Positions 47,649-60,453 of a stretch of DNA of 64,000 nucleotides are shown in pieces. A model generated the notes under the pieces. The model was not told the DNA's origin and did not search any database. It saw only the letters and a program-made list of their open reading frames with translations. The stretch comes from Anthostomella pinea (Eukaryota; Ascomycota; Sordariomycetes; Xylariales; Xylariaceae). Where the stretch lies: contig CAUWAG010000003.1 of assembly GCA_963556695.1 (NCBI GenBank), forward strand, positions 3,782,001 to 3,846,000, read 5' to 3'. Position 1 is the first letter of the stretch. Every line of letters starts with the position of its first letter. The position numbers were made by a program, and so were the translations under genes.

Positions 47649-48502
47649 ATGAAGCCCGAATCTCACCCACGCCCGCAAAGCCCGCGCCGCACCAGACTTC
47701 TCGCAGCCACTGCCCGGTTTAGTCCCGAAGAATGTGAGTTACACATCCAGCCCTAGGTTCTGAGCTCATACCTAGGCTGTTTACTGACGATCTTACCATA
47801 GCCTCGGGCAGTTCCCAAGCTAGCGCCGGCATGACTGATTCGGGATCGGACTCCAAAGACAGCATGGGCAAGCCGACTCCCAACCGCAGCTACGACCAAG
47901 CTGTGGTGGATGATGCTATAACTTCATACGCCGCGATGGTCAGGATATGCAAGGCCATGGACCGACAGTTGGGAGGCGTCGAGTCTGACTATGGCGCCAG
48001 CCATGGCCTCCGGGATGCAGACCTGCCGACGGTGCTGGATACGGTAATTCCCAAGCTTCGGGAGTTGTTGGACAAAATGGAACGAGACGCCGGCCGATTC
48101 GTGGAGGACAGACTCCAACAGCGTATCCGGCTCAAGGCACGACTGTCAGACAACCGCGCGCACTACCGAAAGATGGCTGCTGAGCAGAGAAAACTTGCCG
48201 CCGAGCATAGAGATCTTGCCATCGACCACCGCATACGGGCTGAAGCATATGCCGCCCCCCCTGACGTGGCTCCATATGTCTATCGTGGCCGGAAGAGCAC
48301 ATACTACATCAACCATCACGAGGCTCTTGCAGACGACTACACAGTCCTGGCGGATGGAGGCGACAGGATCAGCAGAAGGCTGGAGGCACATGTAGCAAGG
48401 ATTACTGGCAGACTACAACAACTGGCAAACGAGGACGGCGGGACGCCTGAATCCAACGTCTCGGCAGAAAACTCTAATGACGTATTTGCTGTCAGACGAT
48501 AA
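47649..48502 (+). CDS. Hypothetical protein, coiled-coil region
   Basis: Model: join(47649..47733, 47802..48502), 261 aa. A 68-bp intron (GTGAGT...CATAG) joins FSPEE to SSGSSQASAG in phase. The start is uncertain because the frame is open upstream. The N-terminus is disordered. From about residue 65 the protein is helical and Arg/Glu/Ala-rich (LRELLDKMERDAGRFVEDRL; KMAAEQRKLAAEHRDLA), likely a coiled coil. The family is not recognised. It follows a gene of similar design at 45884 in the same orientation, so the two may be old tandem duplicates. Confidence 0.58.
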
Positions 48503-50176
48503 GGTACAGTTGTCGATATTGCACGACTGCCGGACCACAAGGAAAACCACGGCTCGGTCACTCACTCCACCTTGATCTTTCCTTCTATCTCACTTCTTTC
48601 CTCCTGTCTACCAGACATTCCCCTGTCTAGGTATCCGCAGAGGACATGGACAAGACAGCCGCTCATCCGCTTGGCACGCTGACCTCGAGACCCTGGACTG
48701 CATGTACTGTCATACCTTATGCCTCTGGGGAAGTCGGATAGGGCACGACGAAGCAGGCAAGAACTCGAGACGACCAGGAAAGGGGCCGACCCACAGTACA
48801 TGGACTTGGTATGAACAATTTGTACGAGTGGATTCACCAATAAACGTGTATGAGTACAATGCCGTGGCTATGTCTATACAGGTGATACATGATGCCATGC
48901 ACTGATGCCTTCCCTGCCACAATTTCCCAGACGCTACAAACGTGGCGTTGTTCAGCAGCCCTGTCCATCCTTCCAGGCGCACAACTCCAATTGCCATACC
49001 ACCACCATCCGCTCATCCCAAACAACACCAACTCATCAAGAACGGCGACGGTGCTCATCTCATAACCCTATCCGAGCCCACCAGTCCTGTATGATCATAC
49101 TCAACATCAGCGCTGCTCAACATGACCAGCAGTCCCGGCCTTCCAAGCTAACATGAAGACACCCAGAAGCCAGAGCTCGACGACGACGTGCCACCTTCAA
49201 GGCGAGCCACGGTACCCTACCGGCGTGCCCTTGCCCTTGCCCACCCCAAAGGCATAGATGAGGGTAAGACGCAGCCATCGAATATCACTGGGGATGGCTC
49301 AATGGTGCTTATGAAGTACTGTTTACTGTTTACTGTTGCTGTGAAACGACAATCCACTATGCCAGAGGCGTGCGCCATTCCCAACCAGTTCGATGCCCGG
49401 CACTGATATCCCATCCAGCCTTTCCCGGCTCGCCAAACGCCCCTGGGCCGAGACTATCAAGGATGGCTAGCCATGATACCCAATGACGCAAATGGTTAGA
49501 GCTGACCCAAGGCTAGGACATGTTGACGAAAGGCGGTGCGTACAGAGGGCTCGGACGAAGTCATGGTCCAATAAGTGTGTCGAGTATATGAACCTGATTC
49601 CTCCCAGACCAAGTCATAGTCACGATGCCATCCTAGAAACATGAGCTTCACTCACTGAATTAGATACAAGTCATCAAGCTACCAACTAATAATATCTACA
49701 CTAGTAAGTCCTCTATTCACAGGCCCCAAAAGGTCGATATGCACATCCGGCACCCAAACGCCTCATGAACGTATATGCTGATACGATATGCACAACAAGC
49801 CTACCATCTAGATTCCAATCACATGGACTGCGGTATTTGTGTGCCGGACCCCCGAACTGAACACCCCAAGGCCAGTTTTTATATCAAGCAGAGCCCGCCA
49901 ATCCGTCCGTCATCTGTGAATCCGTGGCATGCTTTTCCCCCACAGAAGTCCACCCGAGCAGAAGATGGACCGCCAGCTTTGCTGCTTTTCCGTCTAATAA
50001 CGCCAATTACCTGAATGCCAGAATGCGATCTGTAATTATACAGGCCCGTTCTGGGGGGAATACCCACCTCCAATCCGCGCCTGACCTCCCATGATATGAA
50101 TGTAAATGTCAAAAGCGTAGTGTAGGGGTGGCGAACACAAGAAACGCCTCCTCAGGCTCCTGTCTGGATGGTGGTA
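48503..50176. other. Intergenic, nothing recognised
   Basis: 1.7 kb with only short frames lacking recognisable domains. 3' flank of the histidine kinase. Confidence 0.3.
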
Positions 50177-53100
50177 TTACATCAGCAAGGCCGATCCTCT
50201 CCGCTGCTTGTCGAGCTTATCCAGCTTCTCCACGTTTTCCTCTGTTAAACTGTCACCTTCCTGGAGTGCAGCCTGCATCGTGTGATTGGTAGGTTTGGCC
50301 GTGCTTGAAGGAGCGCCGGCCGCGTCGAGAAGCCTGTCGTCTCGAAGCTGCATGGCCAATTCGTTACTATCGAGTTGCCTGGCTGATGGGGCCACCCCAA
50401 AGGGAAATGCCTCCCTTTCGTGCGAGCCAGTCCGTAATAGAGGCTTGGGCGTCAGTAAGTTGAGAGGAAACTCATCTTGACCATCCGAGTCGCCAGCCGT
50501 CGAGCGTTCCTCCGGTGTTTGTGCTGCAACGTCGAGAGCATGACCGAAAGAGGGTATGTCGTTACTGACACAGTGATCTACCGACTCGGAACAGTCCGAA
50601 AGTGGCGCGCTGGTGGAGTAGGGCGTCGAGGTTGCCTGTCTTCTGGACATCCTGCCCCATCTTACCAGCATCCTCTCCAATGTGTTGCTCTTGACAGGCT
50701 TGGCGAGATAGTCATCCATACCAGCCTTTGTGCATTTCTCTCTGTCGCCCTGGATTGCAGATGCTGTCATGGCCACAACGGGTATGTCATTCGTAAAGAC
50801 CTTGTACGGGGTATGGTGTCGCAGGATGTGCGTGCATCTATAGCCATCAATCACTGGCATTTGCACATCCATGAGGATAACGCCGGGCTTGGGCTTTTCC
50901 CCGGCCCTGGACGATTCGATGTACTCAAGGGCCTCCTTGCCGTTCCAGACCGCGCTTACGCTGAAACCCAGCTTCTTGATTGTCTTGGTAGCGATCTGCT
51001 GATTGATAGCACTGCCATGATGGTTAGTTGCATCGCCAAGTAGTCGTGCTAGAAGGTCTTACTTGTCTTCGACCACAAGGACATGAAGCTTGGCACGCTC
51101 TGACATGGGCATATCTTCGTTTTCCAGGGAAAAGGGCGATGGCAGTTGCAGAGATCGCTGCCGCCTGGGGTGCTTTGATCTATCATATGGAGCTTGTAGC
51201 ATCTCGCCCGGTGGTGTGCCCGGGTAATGCTCGTGTTCTGAACTGTTGCATGAGACACTCATCTCGGATTGCAGCCGATCTGGCAGAAGTCCAATTTCGA
51301 CCAGTGACGCCTTCTGTGGGGTCTGGGGCTTGATAAACGGTATCCAAAAGGTTGCTGTTGTGCCGTTGCCGACGGATGACTGCAAGGCGATTCTGCCTCG
51401 CATGAGGTCGAGAAGATTTTTCGATATTGTGAGCCCCAGACCGGTCCCTCCGAATTTCCTAGCCGTCGAAGGGTCGCCCTGACTGAAAGGTTGGAACAAG
51501 CGTTTTCGAACATTATCATCGATACCTATACCGGTGTCCTCAACGACAAATCTAATATCGATCGTATCATTCGTCTCTTTCTCTTTCCAGACCGAAAACT
51601 TTACATATCCGGTATTGGTGAACTTGATGCTGTTGGTGAGGAGGTTGGTGATGATTTGCCTAACGCGGCCCGGGTCGCCGAGGACAACAAGATCGTTCTC
51701 AATGTCTGGGGAGATGTCTGAATGGAAGGTCAAGTTTTTCCTCTCGGCCGCGAAGCTCAACATCTTGGAGACATCTCGCACCACCACGGACAAGGAGAAC
51801 TGTACCTCCTCAATATCGAGTCTGCCCGACTCAACCTTGGAAAAATCCAGAATATCGTTGATGACAGTCAATAAAGCATTGGCAGATCGGCTGATGTTCT
51901 CGGCATATTCGCGCTGCTCATCGCCCAAATCCATGTCAAGAAGCAGCTCAGCCATACCGATCACACCGGTTATCGGCGTACGAATCTCATGAGACATCTG
52001 ACGCAGTCAGTACCCATACTCATACCCTAATCACTGACTATATATACTCACATTGGCAAGGAACTGGCTCTTCAACCGGCTTGCTTCTTTAGCTGCTGCT
52101 TCGTTGGCCTTTAGGAGCCGTTTCTCCTTGACCTGCACTTTCAGGTCTTGTTCCCGTTCCTTCAGTTCAGTCACGTCCATGATAACGCCGATGACGCCTT
52201 CAATGACCGGGCTGCTGGATGTGCCGTCCTTGGCTTTGTTCTCGACCAGAGGTAGAAATCTCGTGCGGAAGAAATGTTTGTCTACAATCAGGTTAGACTT
52301 ATCCCCCACATCTTTGGAAGAGAGCAACGAGGTCCTACCTATCTCATGCTCATGAACCGTATTCTTCAGGTCCTTGCCAGCTAGAATCTCTCGCACTGGT
52401 TTCAGGAAAGCTGGGGCCTCGCCTCGCCGCAGCCGTGGATTCAGATCATTGAAGACCTCGTCGACATTGCGCCCGATATACCTTTGCGAATCAGGATTGG
52501 AGTCGCTATCCGCAGTGCTGCTGTCTTTGCCGTCGTCCCATATCAGCGCGCCTTCCAACATGGTAACCCTTCGATCACGGTCTACACAAAACATGGTTGT
52601 TTGCGCGTGCGTGAGGACGCTCAGTAGTTGTGCTTTGGTTTGTTTCGCCGTTAATTTCGCTTGCATGGTATCGTGGACATCGGTACAGGTTCCGAACCAC
52701 TTCTCAATCTTCCCGGTCTCTCTGTCTTTTAATGGCAGTGCGCGCCCCAGCATCCACCTCCACTCGCCTTCTTTGCTGAGGCAACGGTACTCGGTGAAGT
52801 AGGGCTCTCCGGTAGCTAGACTTCGCTTCCACCTCTTCACGGTGCTAGGCATATCGTCTGGGTGGAACGGGTGCTTCCAGCCGAGACCCAGGGAGTCCTC
52901 CGGCGGCAAACCCGTGTAGTCGTACCACCGGTTGTTGAAAAAATCATGCATGCCGTCAGGAGTCGTCGTCCATACCATTTGAGGCATGGTATCGCATATG
53001 AGCTTGAATCTTTCCTCTTCGGCCTCCTTGATCTTGATGATCTCCTGAGCCATGGTAGTCACGTCCCGGCACGTTACCACGCCTCCCACAACCTCGCCTG

Positions 53101-54511
53101 TCTGGTCATCCGTGATGACCTCGCCCAGCATATCAAACACAATCCTCTTGTCGGTGTCTTTGTTGTGCATACCAACCCGCCAGCCAGAAAAAGGCTTCAG
53201 ATCCCTCAACAGAACTGCGATGGGGAATTCGGACGCCTCGTATTTCGTGACGAAGTCCTCATCCCAAACTTCCCACTTTGGTAACAACTCGAACCCATTC
53301 ACGGTATCGGTCCCCTGGCTATTCATGAAGAGCTTCCGAGCAGCCCGGTTAAAGACGGGCGCACTGCCATCTCTCCACATGGCCAAGATTGGCATCTCCG
53401 TATTGTCCAGGAGAGCATCCTTGATGATGGTAACTTTCTGGAGATACGATGGGGTGTTTGTATGGAGTAGGCGAGCCGGCGGACCCGTGGGGGGAAAAGG
53501 ACTCGAGGAGACAGAGACTGATCCAGGGCTTAGAAAGAAAGAAGGCGAATTTGAGTCGTGACTCGAGCCGACGGAGGGGGGATTCGAGTTGGGTATGGAC
53601 CTGCGATCGATGGCCTCGAGTGTGGAGGACCGAGCCAACGATATATGAGTTTCCGAGACAGGGGGTACGGCGGCCTCGGCATTGGTGAAAGTTAAAGTAA
53701 AGTAGGTCTGGTCATTCTCGACCTCCCATATTGAGATGATCAGCCTAGCAAAGGTCTGATATTCAGATCGTCGTGACTTGGGAACAGTCGTCTTGTCGTA
53801 GTTTTTGAACATGACAACAACGTCAACAGCTGAGTCGGCTGCTATTTTACCCGTATTACCAGCGGTCGGGTTTGTGCTTGGGCCTTGTAGCGTAGGCGTC
53901 GACTCACCCTGAGCGCATTCAGGGGTGGAATCGGAGGCGTTGTCTGTCTGTCTCGAGCCCATCTCGACTACCAGGCCGTCCAAGAACGAGTCCCAAGCAA
54001 TCCACACCGGTTTGCCATTATGTATAACGTCGACACCGACCTGAGACAGCGTCTGCCCTCGAAGCTGGTCGGAAACAGTAGGCCCATCGTCTCGACCTTG
54101 GGATGAATCGCCAAGCAGGCCCAGCATCTTTCCCATAGCTTCGTTCGCCAACACGACAGTCTTCAAATTGTTCAGAACCAGCACGGGCACGGGCAGGAAT
54201 TGCACGGCGGAGAAGGCCAATTGGCCCGGCGAAATCATGGGCATGGACAGTCTGAAAGGGCTCGTAGAGGCTGATCGTGCTCCTTCGGGAGTCGAGCCGG
54301 GCGTGTCGCGCAGGAAGCGGTTGCCGCCGAAGGACTGTCGCAGGCCATCCTTGGACGTCGAGGGCTCGGGCGGTCGAGAGGACGGGGCATGGTTCTCGAC
54401 CAAGCTCCGGGTGGGCGGCTGGACAGATTCACTTTCACCTTCGACGGACTGGCCTCCCGACTTGACGGCCAACGAGTTGCAGACATGCTGATTCGGTCTG
54501 GAGGGTGTCAT
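50177..54511 (-). CDS. Hybrid histidine kinase with PAS sensors
   Basis: Model: complement(50177..51011, 51063..51997, 52052..54511), 1409 aa. The first ATG in frame is at 54511 (MTPSRPNQHVCNSLAVK); the longer frame starts only at TTG. Sensor region: PAS-like segments, including VWTTTPDGMHDFFNNRWYDY and EYRCLSKEGEWRWMLGRALP. Transmitter: FLANMSHEIRTPITGVIGMA with the phospho-His near residue 823 (its codon lies just after a splice junction). ATPase: NLLTNSIKF (N box), DTGIGI (G1), FGGTGLGLTI (G2). Receiver: VVEDN and ILMDVQMP with the phospho-Asp near residue 1180, and AKPVK. The tail of about 170 residues is disordered. No transmembrane helices, so a soluble sensor feeding a Ypd1-type relay. 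The fungal HHK group is not assigned. Confidence 0.92.
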
Positions 54512-56658
54512 GTCGGCTCGCCAGATGGCATGGAGGGGCAATAGGCCATAGACGCCGGGGAAGTCATGCGCAGAACCATGCGAGGGCAGAACCGTGGAGA
54601 CGTTCCAAGCAAAGAGGAGCAATAAGGTTTGTTGTTAGCCAAAGGGCTGCGGACTTTGGCCAGGTGGGCAGCGAAAGAGTGAGTGGGAATCGATCTATCG
54701 TTGGAGCGGCGGGAGATGGGATGGCTCACGGGCTCCCGAGGTCTCGAACGTTCGACAAGACTAGCACGCACACTGGCACACTTATCGGTATGAGTCTGGA
54801 GTCTGGAGTCTGGAGCGTGAACGCGTATGCGTATGTAATGCAGGCAATAGATCCTTCCTACTATAACCTTGAAGAAGCTGAGTACTGGAGGATGGTGTGG
54901 ACTGCTTCTGCTTCTGCTTCGGCCGAGTATTAGCCACAGAGTCGCATACTCGTAGTACGTGTACGTAGGCTGGTAGGTATGGGGCTTTACACTTTACACA
55001 GCAGCTGGATGTGTTCGGGGGAGGGCAGATCTCGAACGACGGGAGGACGGGATTCAGAGAAGTTGGAACGGAAGATCGGGCAGCCTGGCAGCCTGGCAGC
55101 TGGGGTCTGGTGCGGTCCGCGGAGACAGTACTAATAAGGTACTACCTTACTTAAGGTAATGGGTAATGCAGCTAAGCGAGTAGCCCACCTGCAGTCGTTG
55201 AATATTGAATGCGGGAACCCGGGCTGACTGACGGTACTGTACCTACTGTAGGAAGTTCTCGTCGTCGGTTTGCAAGTTGGAAACAAACAATTCAGAACTT
55301 CAATGGTTCTGGCAGTTCAAACTTCAGGGTCCTGTGGACGTGGATGATCAGGTCATTGCCAGCGGAGAAAAGCAAGGATATCTGCAGGGGGTGGCAGGGA
55401 AGCGGGAGAGACAGGGGGACCCCTATGGCAATTGTGATGAACTCCCGTCTGCACCGTATGGAGCTCTCAAAAGCCTATCAAAATCCCGATGCGGCATTGC
55501 GGGCACTGCGGACTCGCAAACTCGGTGGCGCGAGCGGGGCAGGGTACTCGTGCGGTGCATTTTCCCCAATGTTGGCACTGTATAACCCTGCCAATACCAA
55601 ATAGAGGGCTGTGAACACTAACAACAGCTACACTGTGTATGACACACTGTGAGTTCCCCGTGGCTGGGCTGTATTGGGGGACCGGACAAGCCAGCCAAGC
55701 CTGACAGCTGTAGCGAATTGTTACACCGCAGATTCCAATTCGTTCCAATTGGAGTCCGTCGTTGACACTGGACAGTGCCACCGTGATCGCGAGCTCTGTG
55801 CCGCTACTGTGCTACGTCAGACCTGGCCTACTCGTAATGAGACGAGATATCCGCAACTACGCCGTCGTTCCATCGGATTGTCCGATTGTTGATGAGTGTG
55901 CTGTTGCTGTTGCTGCTGTCTTGGACTCCTCGTTGTTCATATTGCCAACTCTACCTCAAGACCCAGCAGCAACAGCACAGCACGGCTGATAACAACAACG
56001 TGCCAACATATAAACTGCACGCCATGAAGGGGTGTCCCTTCGACCGGATCGTCACCACGTAGCTGGAGTAAGAATCGCATCTCGTACTTTGAATTCGATG
56101 GTGATGGCCAGTCGTCCAGATCAACAGCAGAGGCCCCAGCTAGTTGCCCAATTTGGCCTTGAAATAGCCGAGCAAACCGCCAGACTCCCCAGCCATTCCC
56201 AGTTTGCCCTGCCATTCACCGGGTTAGGTCACGATAGCCCAGAGCCTAAACCGATTAGGTGTCAAGCCGGTCCAGGCCTAGCCCAGGTTAATGGCGTTAT
56301 TAGCAGTGTAGAGCTATTCTCGTCCTGTTGATCTCCGGTGCTGCTATAGTGGCTCTTGCAAGCAGGTAGGTGGACAGCAAGTGAATTGCAGCGCCTCCGT
56401 ATACCGGCATCTATGCAAGATCAAGGTAGATATCGACACGTCGAGAAAATCTCAAACCAGACACATCTTCGGTAGCTAAACTAATCGGCTGGACAGCTGT
56501 CCACAATCAGCTGAGGTGACTTGCCCATGGTGTTATTCTTACATTTATGCCATTTCCTCGGGCTTGTCGGTATAACCGCAACACGTCTATAAGAGTCTAA
56601 TTCTTATACATTTCAGGGTATCAACGCTTTCGTACATGTCATAATCCAGCTGGCGTCA
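54512..56658. other. Long intergenic region
   Basis: 2.1 kb, mostly the presumed promoter of the histidine kinase. Small tandem repeats are visible: GTCTGGA three times near 54794-54815, CTGCTT three times near 54901, and CAGCCTGG near 55080. No gene. Confidence 0.35.
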
Positions 56659-57932
56659 TCACTTCGAGTCTGTCTTGATACTGCCGCATAGGTCGCATGA
56701 CCACCACTGCTTCTCTCTGACACGCCCGCAGAAGTGGCATCGCCAAGTCTGCGGTGCGAGGGAGGTAGCAGCAGTAGCTGGAAATGATGACCCAGTCCCT
56801 GCAGATGACGTTGCTGGTCGCGCCGTGGATTCTGCTTTGGTAAGGTCGACTGTCGTGCGCTGTCGCTTAGATGGTCTCTCAACCAGAGCATTGGTAAGCT
56901 TCTCGCTCCTTTCCGTGCCGCATGCATCGCAACACAAGAAGCCAGCGGGGTTTTGCAGCGTGCAGATCTCGCAGGTCCAGGTGGTAGGATTGGCTTTTCC
57001 CCTTTCAATACCGCGGTCCAACGGCGAAGAAGGCGGCTGCTTCTCTGGTATTTCCTCCTTCGAATCAACGTCATCTGTGGCCTCCGTGGGTATCTCTTCG
57101 CTGGGAGGGACATAGGCGTCACCGTGCTTGGCTTTCTCGTCCTCCTGCACAAGCTCCCATAAAGCCTGCGCTGTTGCAGCCTCGTTCGCCGCGTCTTCCT
57201 CGGCCTGCGTCCTGAACCCATTCCTCGTAGCGGTATCGGCGATCTCACGGATCTCATCTTGCGTCTGGTTGTCATTGGCGCAGCCCTGGAGGGTTCTGCT
57301 GCGACGTTCGACCGCGTTGGCGATCACTCTCCTGACATCCTGGCCGGGACGAGGAGCTGCTCCACCAAGCCGTTGACCTGATCCCGCGTTGAGCGTGCGT
57401 CGCTTTTCTGCTGCAGCTCGGGCTACCCTGCGAGCTTCGTCTATCGGTAATCCCTTGCCACCCAGACGGCGGCCTTCTGACAAGAAACCTTCACCAGTAT
57501 AGCCCTTCATAGCCAGTCCCTCGTGTTCATCTCGTAGCTGGTTCCATAATGCGTGGAACTTCGCGTCGTGAGGACCGTGGACGTTATGCGCCAGCTCGTG
57601 GAGCATCGTATCAGTGACTTGTTCGATGGGAAGAAACTGGTCACGGTCCCCGGGGTATCGAAGTCGTAAGCAGATCTTCTGTCCAGCGCCGACATTAAGA
57701 CCTGTTAATAGCAGTGTTAGTCCACGCTATTGGCCGGGCGTGATTGATGCTTACCAAGGAGGTTTTGTTGTCCGGGATAGAACTCGGTGAGCTGCTTCAC
57801 CTTCCATCCTCTTGCCCGCATGAGGGGCTTCACTAGAGAAGCGATCTTCTTGAGGCTATGCAAGGCATCGTTGGCCCGAGGGAAGTCGGCCAGATGCGAA
57901 TACGACAGGACCAGTGGATCGACTTCTGACAT
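56659..57932 (-). CDS. WSS1: WSS1-type DNA-protein crosslink metalloprotease
   Basis: Model: complement(56659..57701, 57755..57932), 406 aa. A 53-bp intron (GTAAGC...ACAG) joins QQNLLG to LNVGAGQKIC. The WLM peptidase domain (about residues 1-190) has the zinc motif HELAHNVHGPHD with catalytic Glu. It is followed by LRDEHEGLAMKGYTGEGFLS and LGGKGLPI. The C-terminal half has two RanBP2-type zinc fingers, TWTCEICTLQNP...CDACGT and TWRCHFCG...SCDLCGSIK. Wss1/SPRTN-type proteases cut proteins crosslinked to DNA in the nucleus, with Cdc48 and SUMO partners. Length and layout match fungal Wss1. The start MSEVDPLVLSYSHL fits the family. Confidence 0.93.
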
Positions 57933-58740
57933 TTTAGGCACTCGTGAGAGCTGTTTTCGACGTCAAGGATGTCCGTAGATTCGTGACTGGAAGGCCGGAG
58001 CCGCGTTGGTCCTGGCGATCCGATGCGATTCCGATGCGATTCTCGAGGTTGAACTGGACGATCAACTGGCTCTAACCTGCTCGACCTCTGAATAGACCAG
58101 ATGCAGTCAACAGAATGTACCGTCAAGGAACGAGAAGAAAATAACAAATTAAGGCCAGCTCAACCATTCAAAAGCACGCTGGGAAACCCTGAGGCCATAA
58201 CGTAAGCTCCCAGGTTTCTAGAAGCCGCCGTGAAAGAACAACGCGCCACCGCGGAAGATGATTGAACACGAAAGTCCATGCTGCCTGTAGCTTCTGACAC
58301 ATTTCAGAGACAGAGAGAGAGAAAGGTTCCAAGCTGTACATATTGCCCCGCCAGGGAGAGCTGCTCCACATTATTATGCGCACACCTGGTAGTATGCAAC
58401 TAAGGAGTGTTCCCAAGCCATCGGGTCCAATAGAACCGAGGTTCGTGCCGCAACACACGGTCGACATAAACCGCATTGCCAGATTGAACAAAGCTGGGGT
58501 TGAGACTGATGTAGATGTTTGGTAGCTAGTAGTCAATACTGGATTGTCTGTTTTCAGCGCTGCATGGGTATGGTTCATAGCAGCAGCTGACATATTTTGA
58601 GAGAGGCCAACCAACGCGTCTAACATTGTTCATGTAGATGGGGAAAGCCAAGCGCTGCGATATAGTGTTGCGAATGGTTCAAAACGGAGTGTGTCATCTA
58701 GAGAGTTCGGGGTATTACCCTCTCTTGGGTCCTCGAGGGC
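57933..58740. other. Intergenic, nothing recognised
   Basis: WSS1 promoter side and 3' flank of the next gene. An open frame at 58168-58626 has no recognisable domain. Confidence 0.3.
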
Positions 58741-59720
58741 TCATTGTCGAGCGGTTTCGTGACTGTCCAGCTGTGTCGTCTTGTCGTCCATGACATGTTG
58801 CGCCAGATTCACCGTGCCCTCAGGCGGCGTGTCAGGCCGTTCCTCCGGATGATCATCCGGGTGATCCTCGACGAAGAGATCTTTGATGGCACCTTTGCCA
58901 ATCGCTCTCTGGTAGACCTCGTAGCTTGTGGCAAATTCTCTGTGTTTGCCAACGGAGATGGCATCTAGGAGCTTCAGGGCGAAGGTCTGACAGTTGTTGT
59001 CAATGAGGTTGTATGCTGGCCTCTGTCCCCTCATGTTGAGAATGGTCATGTCACCTGTCACGAGCATAAGACGTTGGCCGACTTCGGTCGCGTTTTCGTG
59101 AGAGACTCACCCGCCTTGCCCAGAGCTTGGTCGTTGAAACGTGTCTTGCCGACCTCATACGTGTGCCACTCATCCCTGTTGATCTTCCCGTTGATGTAGA
59201 TGACGTTCAAGTTTTCGTCCTGGATGCCTGTCAGAGACTCTGGCACCAAGCTCATGGGGGAACCAACAAACCATCCAGAGCTGGTGGCAGTAATCGCCGA
59301 CGAGGACGGCCCAGTGCTGGGTCGGGTCCGGGAACTTGCTGATCCCCTCGGTGATCATCTTGCCAAGACCAGTCTGCTCCGCGAACCACTTGCCCGCGAG
59401 CCCGGCGACAGGGTGCCATCCCACCTCGACCTCGCGTGGCTCGCCGCAAAAGTCGACGTCGCCGTCGGGAATGACACTCGGCGTCTGGCCCAGGCCCAAC
59501 GCCTCGTGCAGTTTGGATTTGGTCTTCGCCAGCCCTTCCTCCCTGTCCACGCGGCCGGCTGGGTTAGCTGAAACAGAGTTCGACGGCGGGACAAGTCGGT
59601 GCCTCACAGGAAATCGCCAAGCCTTTCTCTCACGGACTCCTTGGACTCCTCCGGTTCTCGTGGCACGTCCTCCATGTCGCGTTTCTTGGAAGACCTGAAG
59701 AGTTCGCGAAAACGTGGCAT
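58741..59720 (-). CDS. Conserved fungal protein with a papain-fold-like His/Cys pattern
   Basis: Model: complement(58741..59054, 59111..59219, 59272..59542, 59608..59720), 268 aa. Introns of 65, 52 and 56 bp restore one frame: MPRFRELFRSSKKRDMEDVP..., then EEGLAKTKSKLHEALGLG, PTQHWAVLVGDYCHQLWM, WHTYEVGKTRFNDQALGKAG, and NLIDNNCQTFALKLLDAI near the end. A His in HWAVLVGD before a later NNCQTF is the circular-permuted NlpC/P60-like arrangement seen in LRAT- and PPPDE-type folds. That assignment is an inference from motif order. The second intron could alternatively be 40 bp with a shifted donor. No signal peptide. The function is unknown; a thiol peptidase or acyltransferase-like role is possible. 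Confidence 0.72.
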
Positions 59721-60117
59721 TGTCGCGCTTACGTTACGTTACGGCTGTTTCCCGACTGCTCTTAACCAGGACCAAGAAGGTATGCGACGGGGAGGTGTTC
59801 CATCGGCGCGATTGCCACGACATCCTCCAGTCATTGGCTGGTCTGCCTTTACAGTGGCGCCACGACGACTAGTTGGGACGCGTGGCGCAGTCGATCGCAA
59901 CATTCCAATGTCGATTCATCTCGGAATTCAGTCGCCAGCTTGATACCGGTAGCACTTCCCCTCGATGCGTCAACATATCCCGAAGGTAAGGACCGGTATC
60001 GTGGTCATTGTTCCGAATCGTCACAACAAGAATAGCCCACAACCCAAATGAGAGCATGTTATAGTCGCCAACGGCACTCTTGCTTCTACTGAACTCGAGC
60101 CAAGATGTCTTCAGATA
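59721..60117. other. Intergenic, nothing recognised
   Basis: Short region up to the left end of the pogo element. Confidence 0.35.
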
Positions 60118-60453
60118 ACGGCGGGGGCATAGATGTGGGACAGCCCTAGATGTGGGACAGTTTTCACACCCAACATCACAATGTTCACTTACACATATCT
60201 CTACCGGCAATGAAGCCCTAGATATCGTAAATACTGCATCGAAATCGTCTTTTCTTGTTGTTTTCAGCAGTGCTGGTTTCATCAGGTTTACCACTGCGGG
60301 ATGGGCCGCTGTGGGGGTCGGAAGTTAGCACTCCCGGCCCTAATCTGAGGGGTAATGGGACCCGTGCCCCCTATCCCCTTCACTGTAGCAGAAGTTCTGC
60401 TGTTCTTTTTTTTCTTTTTTTTCTGTCAGCATCATAGGCTTCAGTACGTTTAA

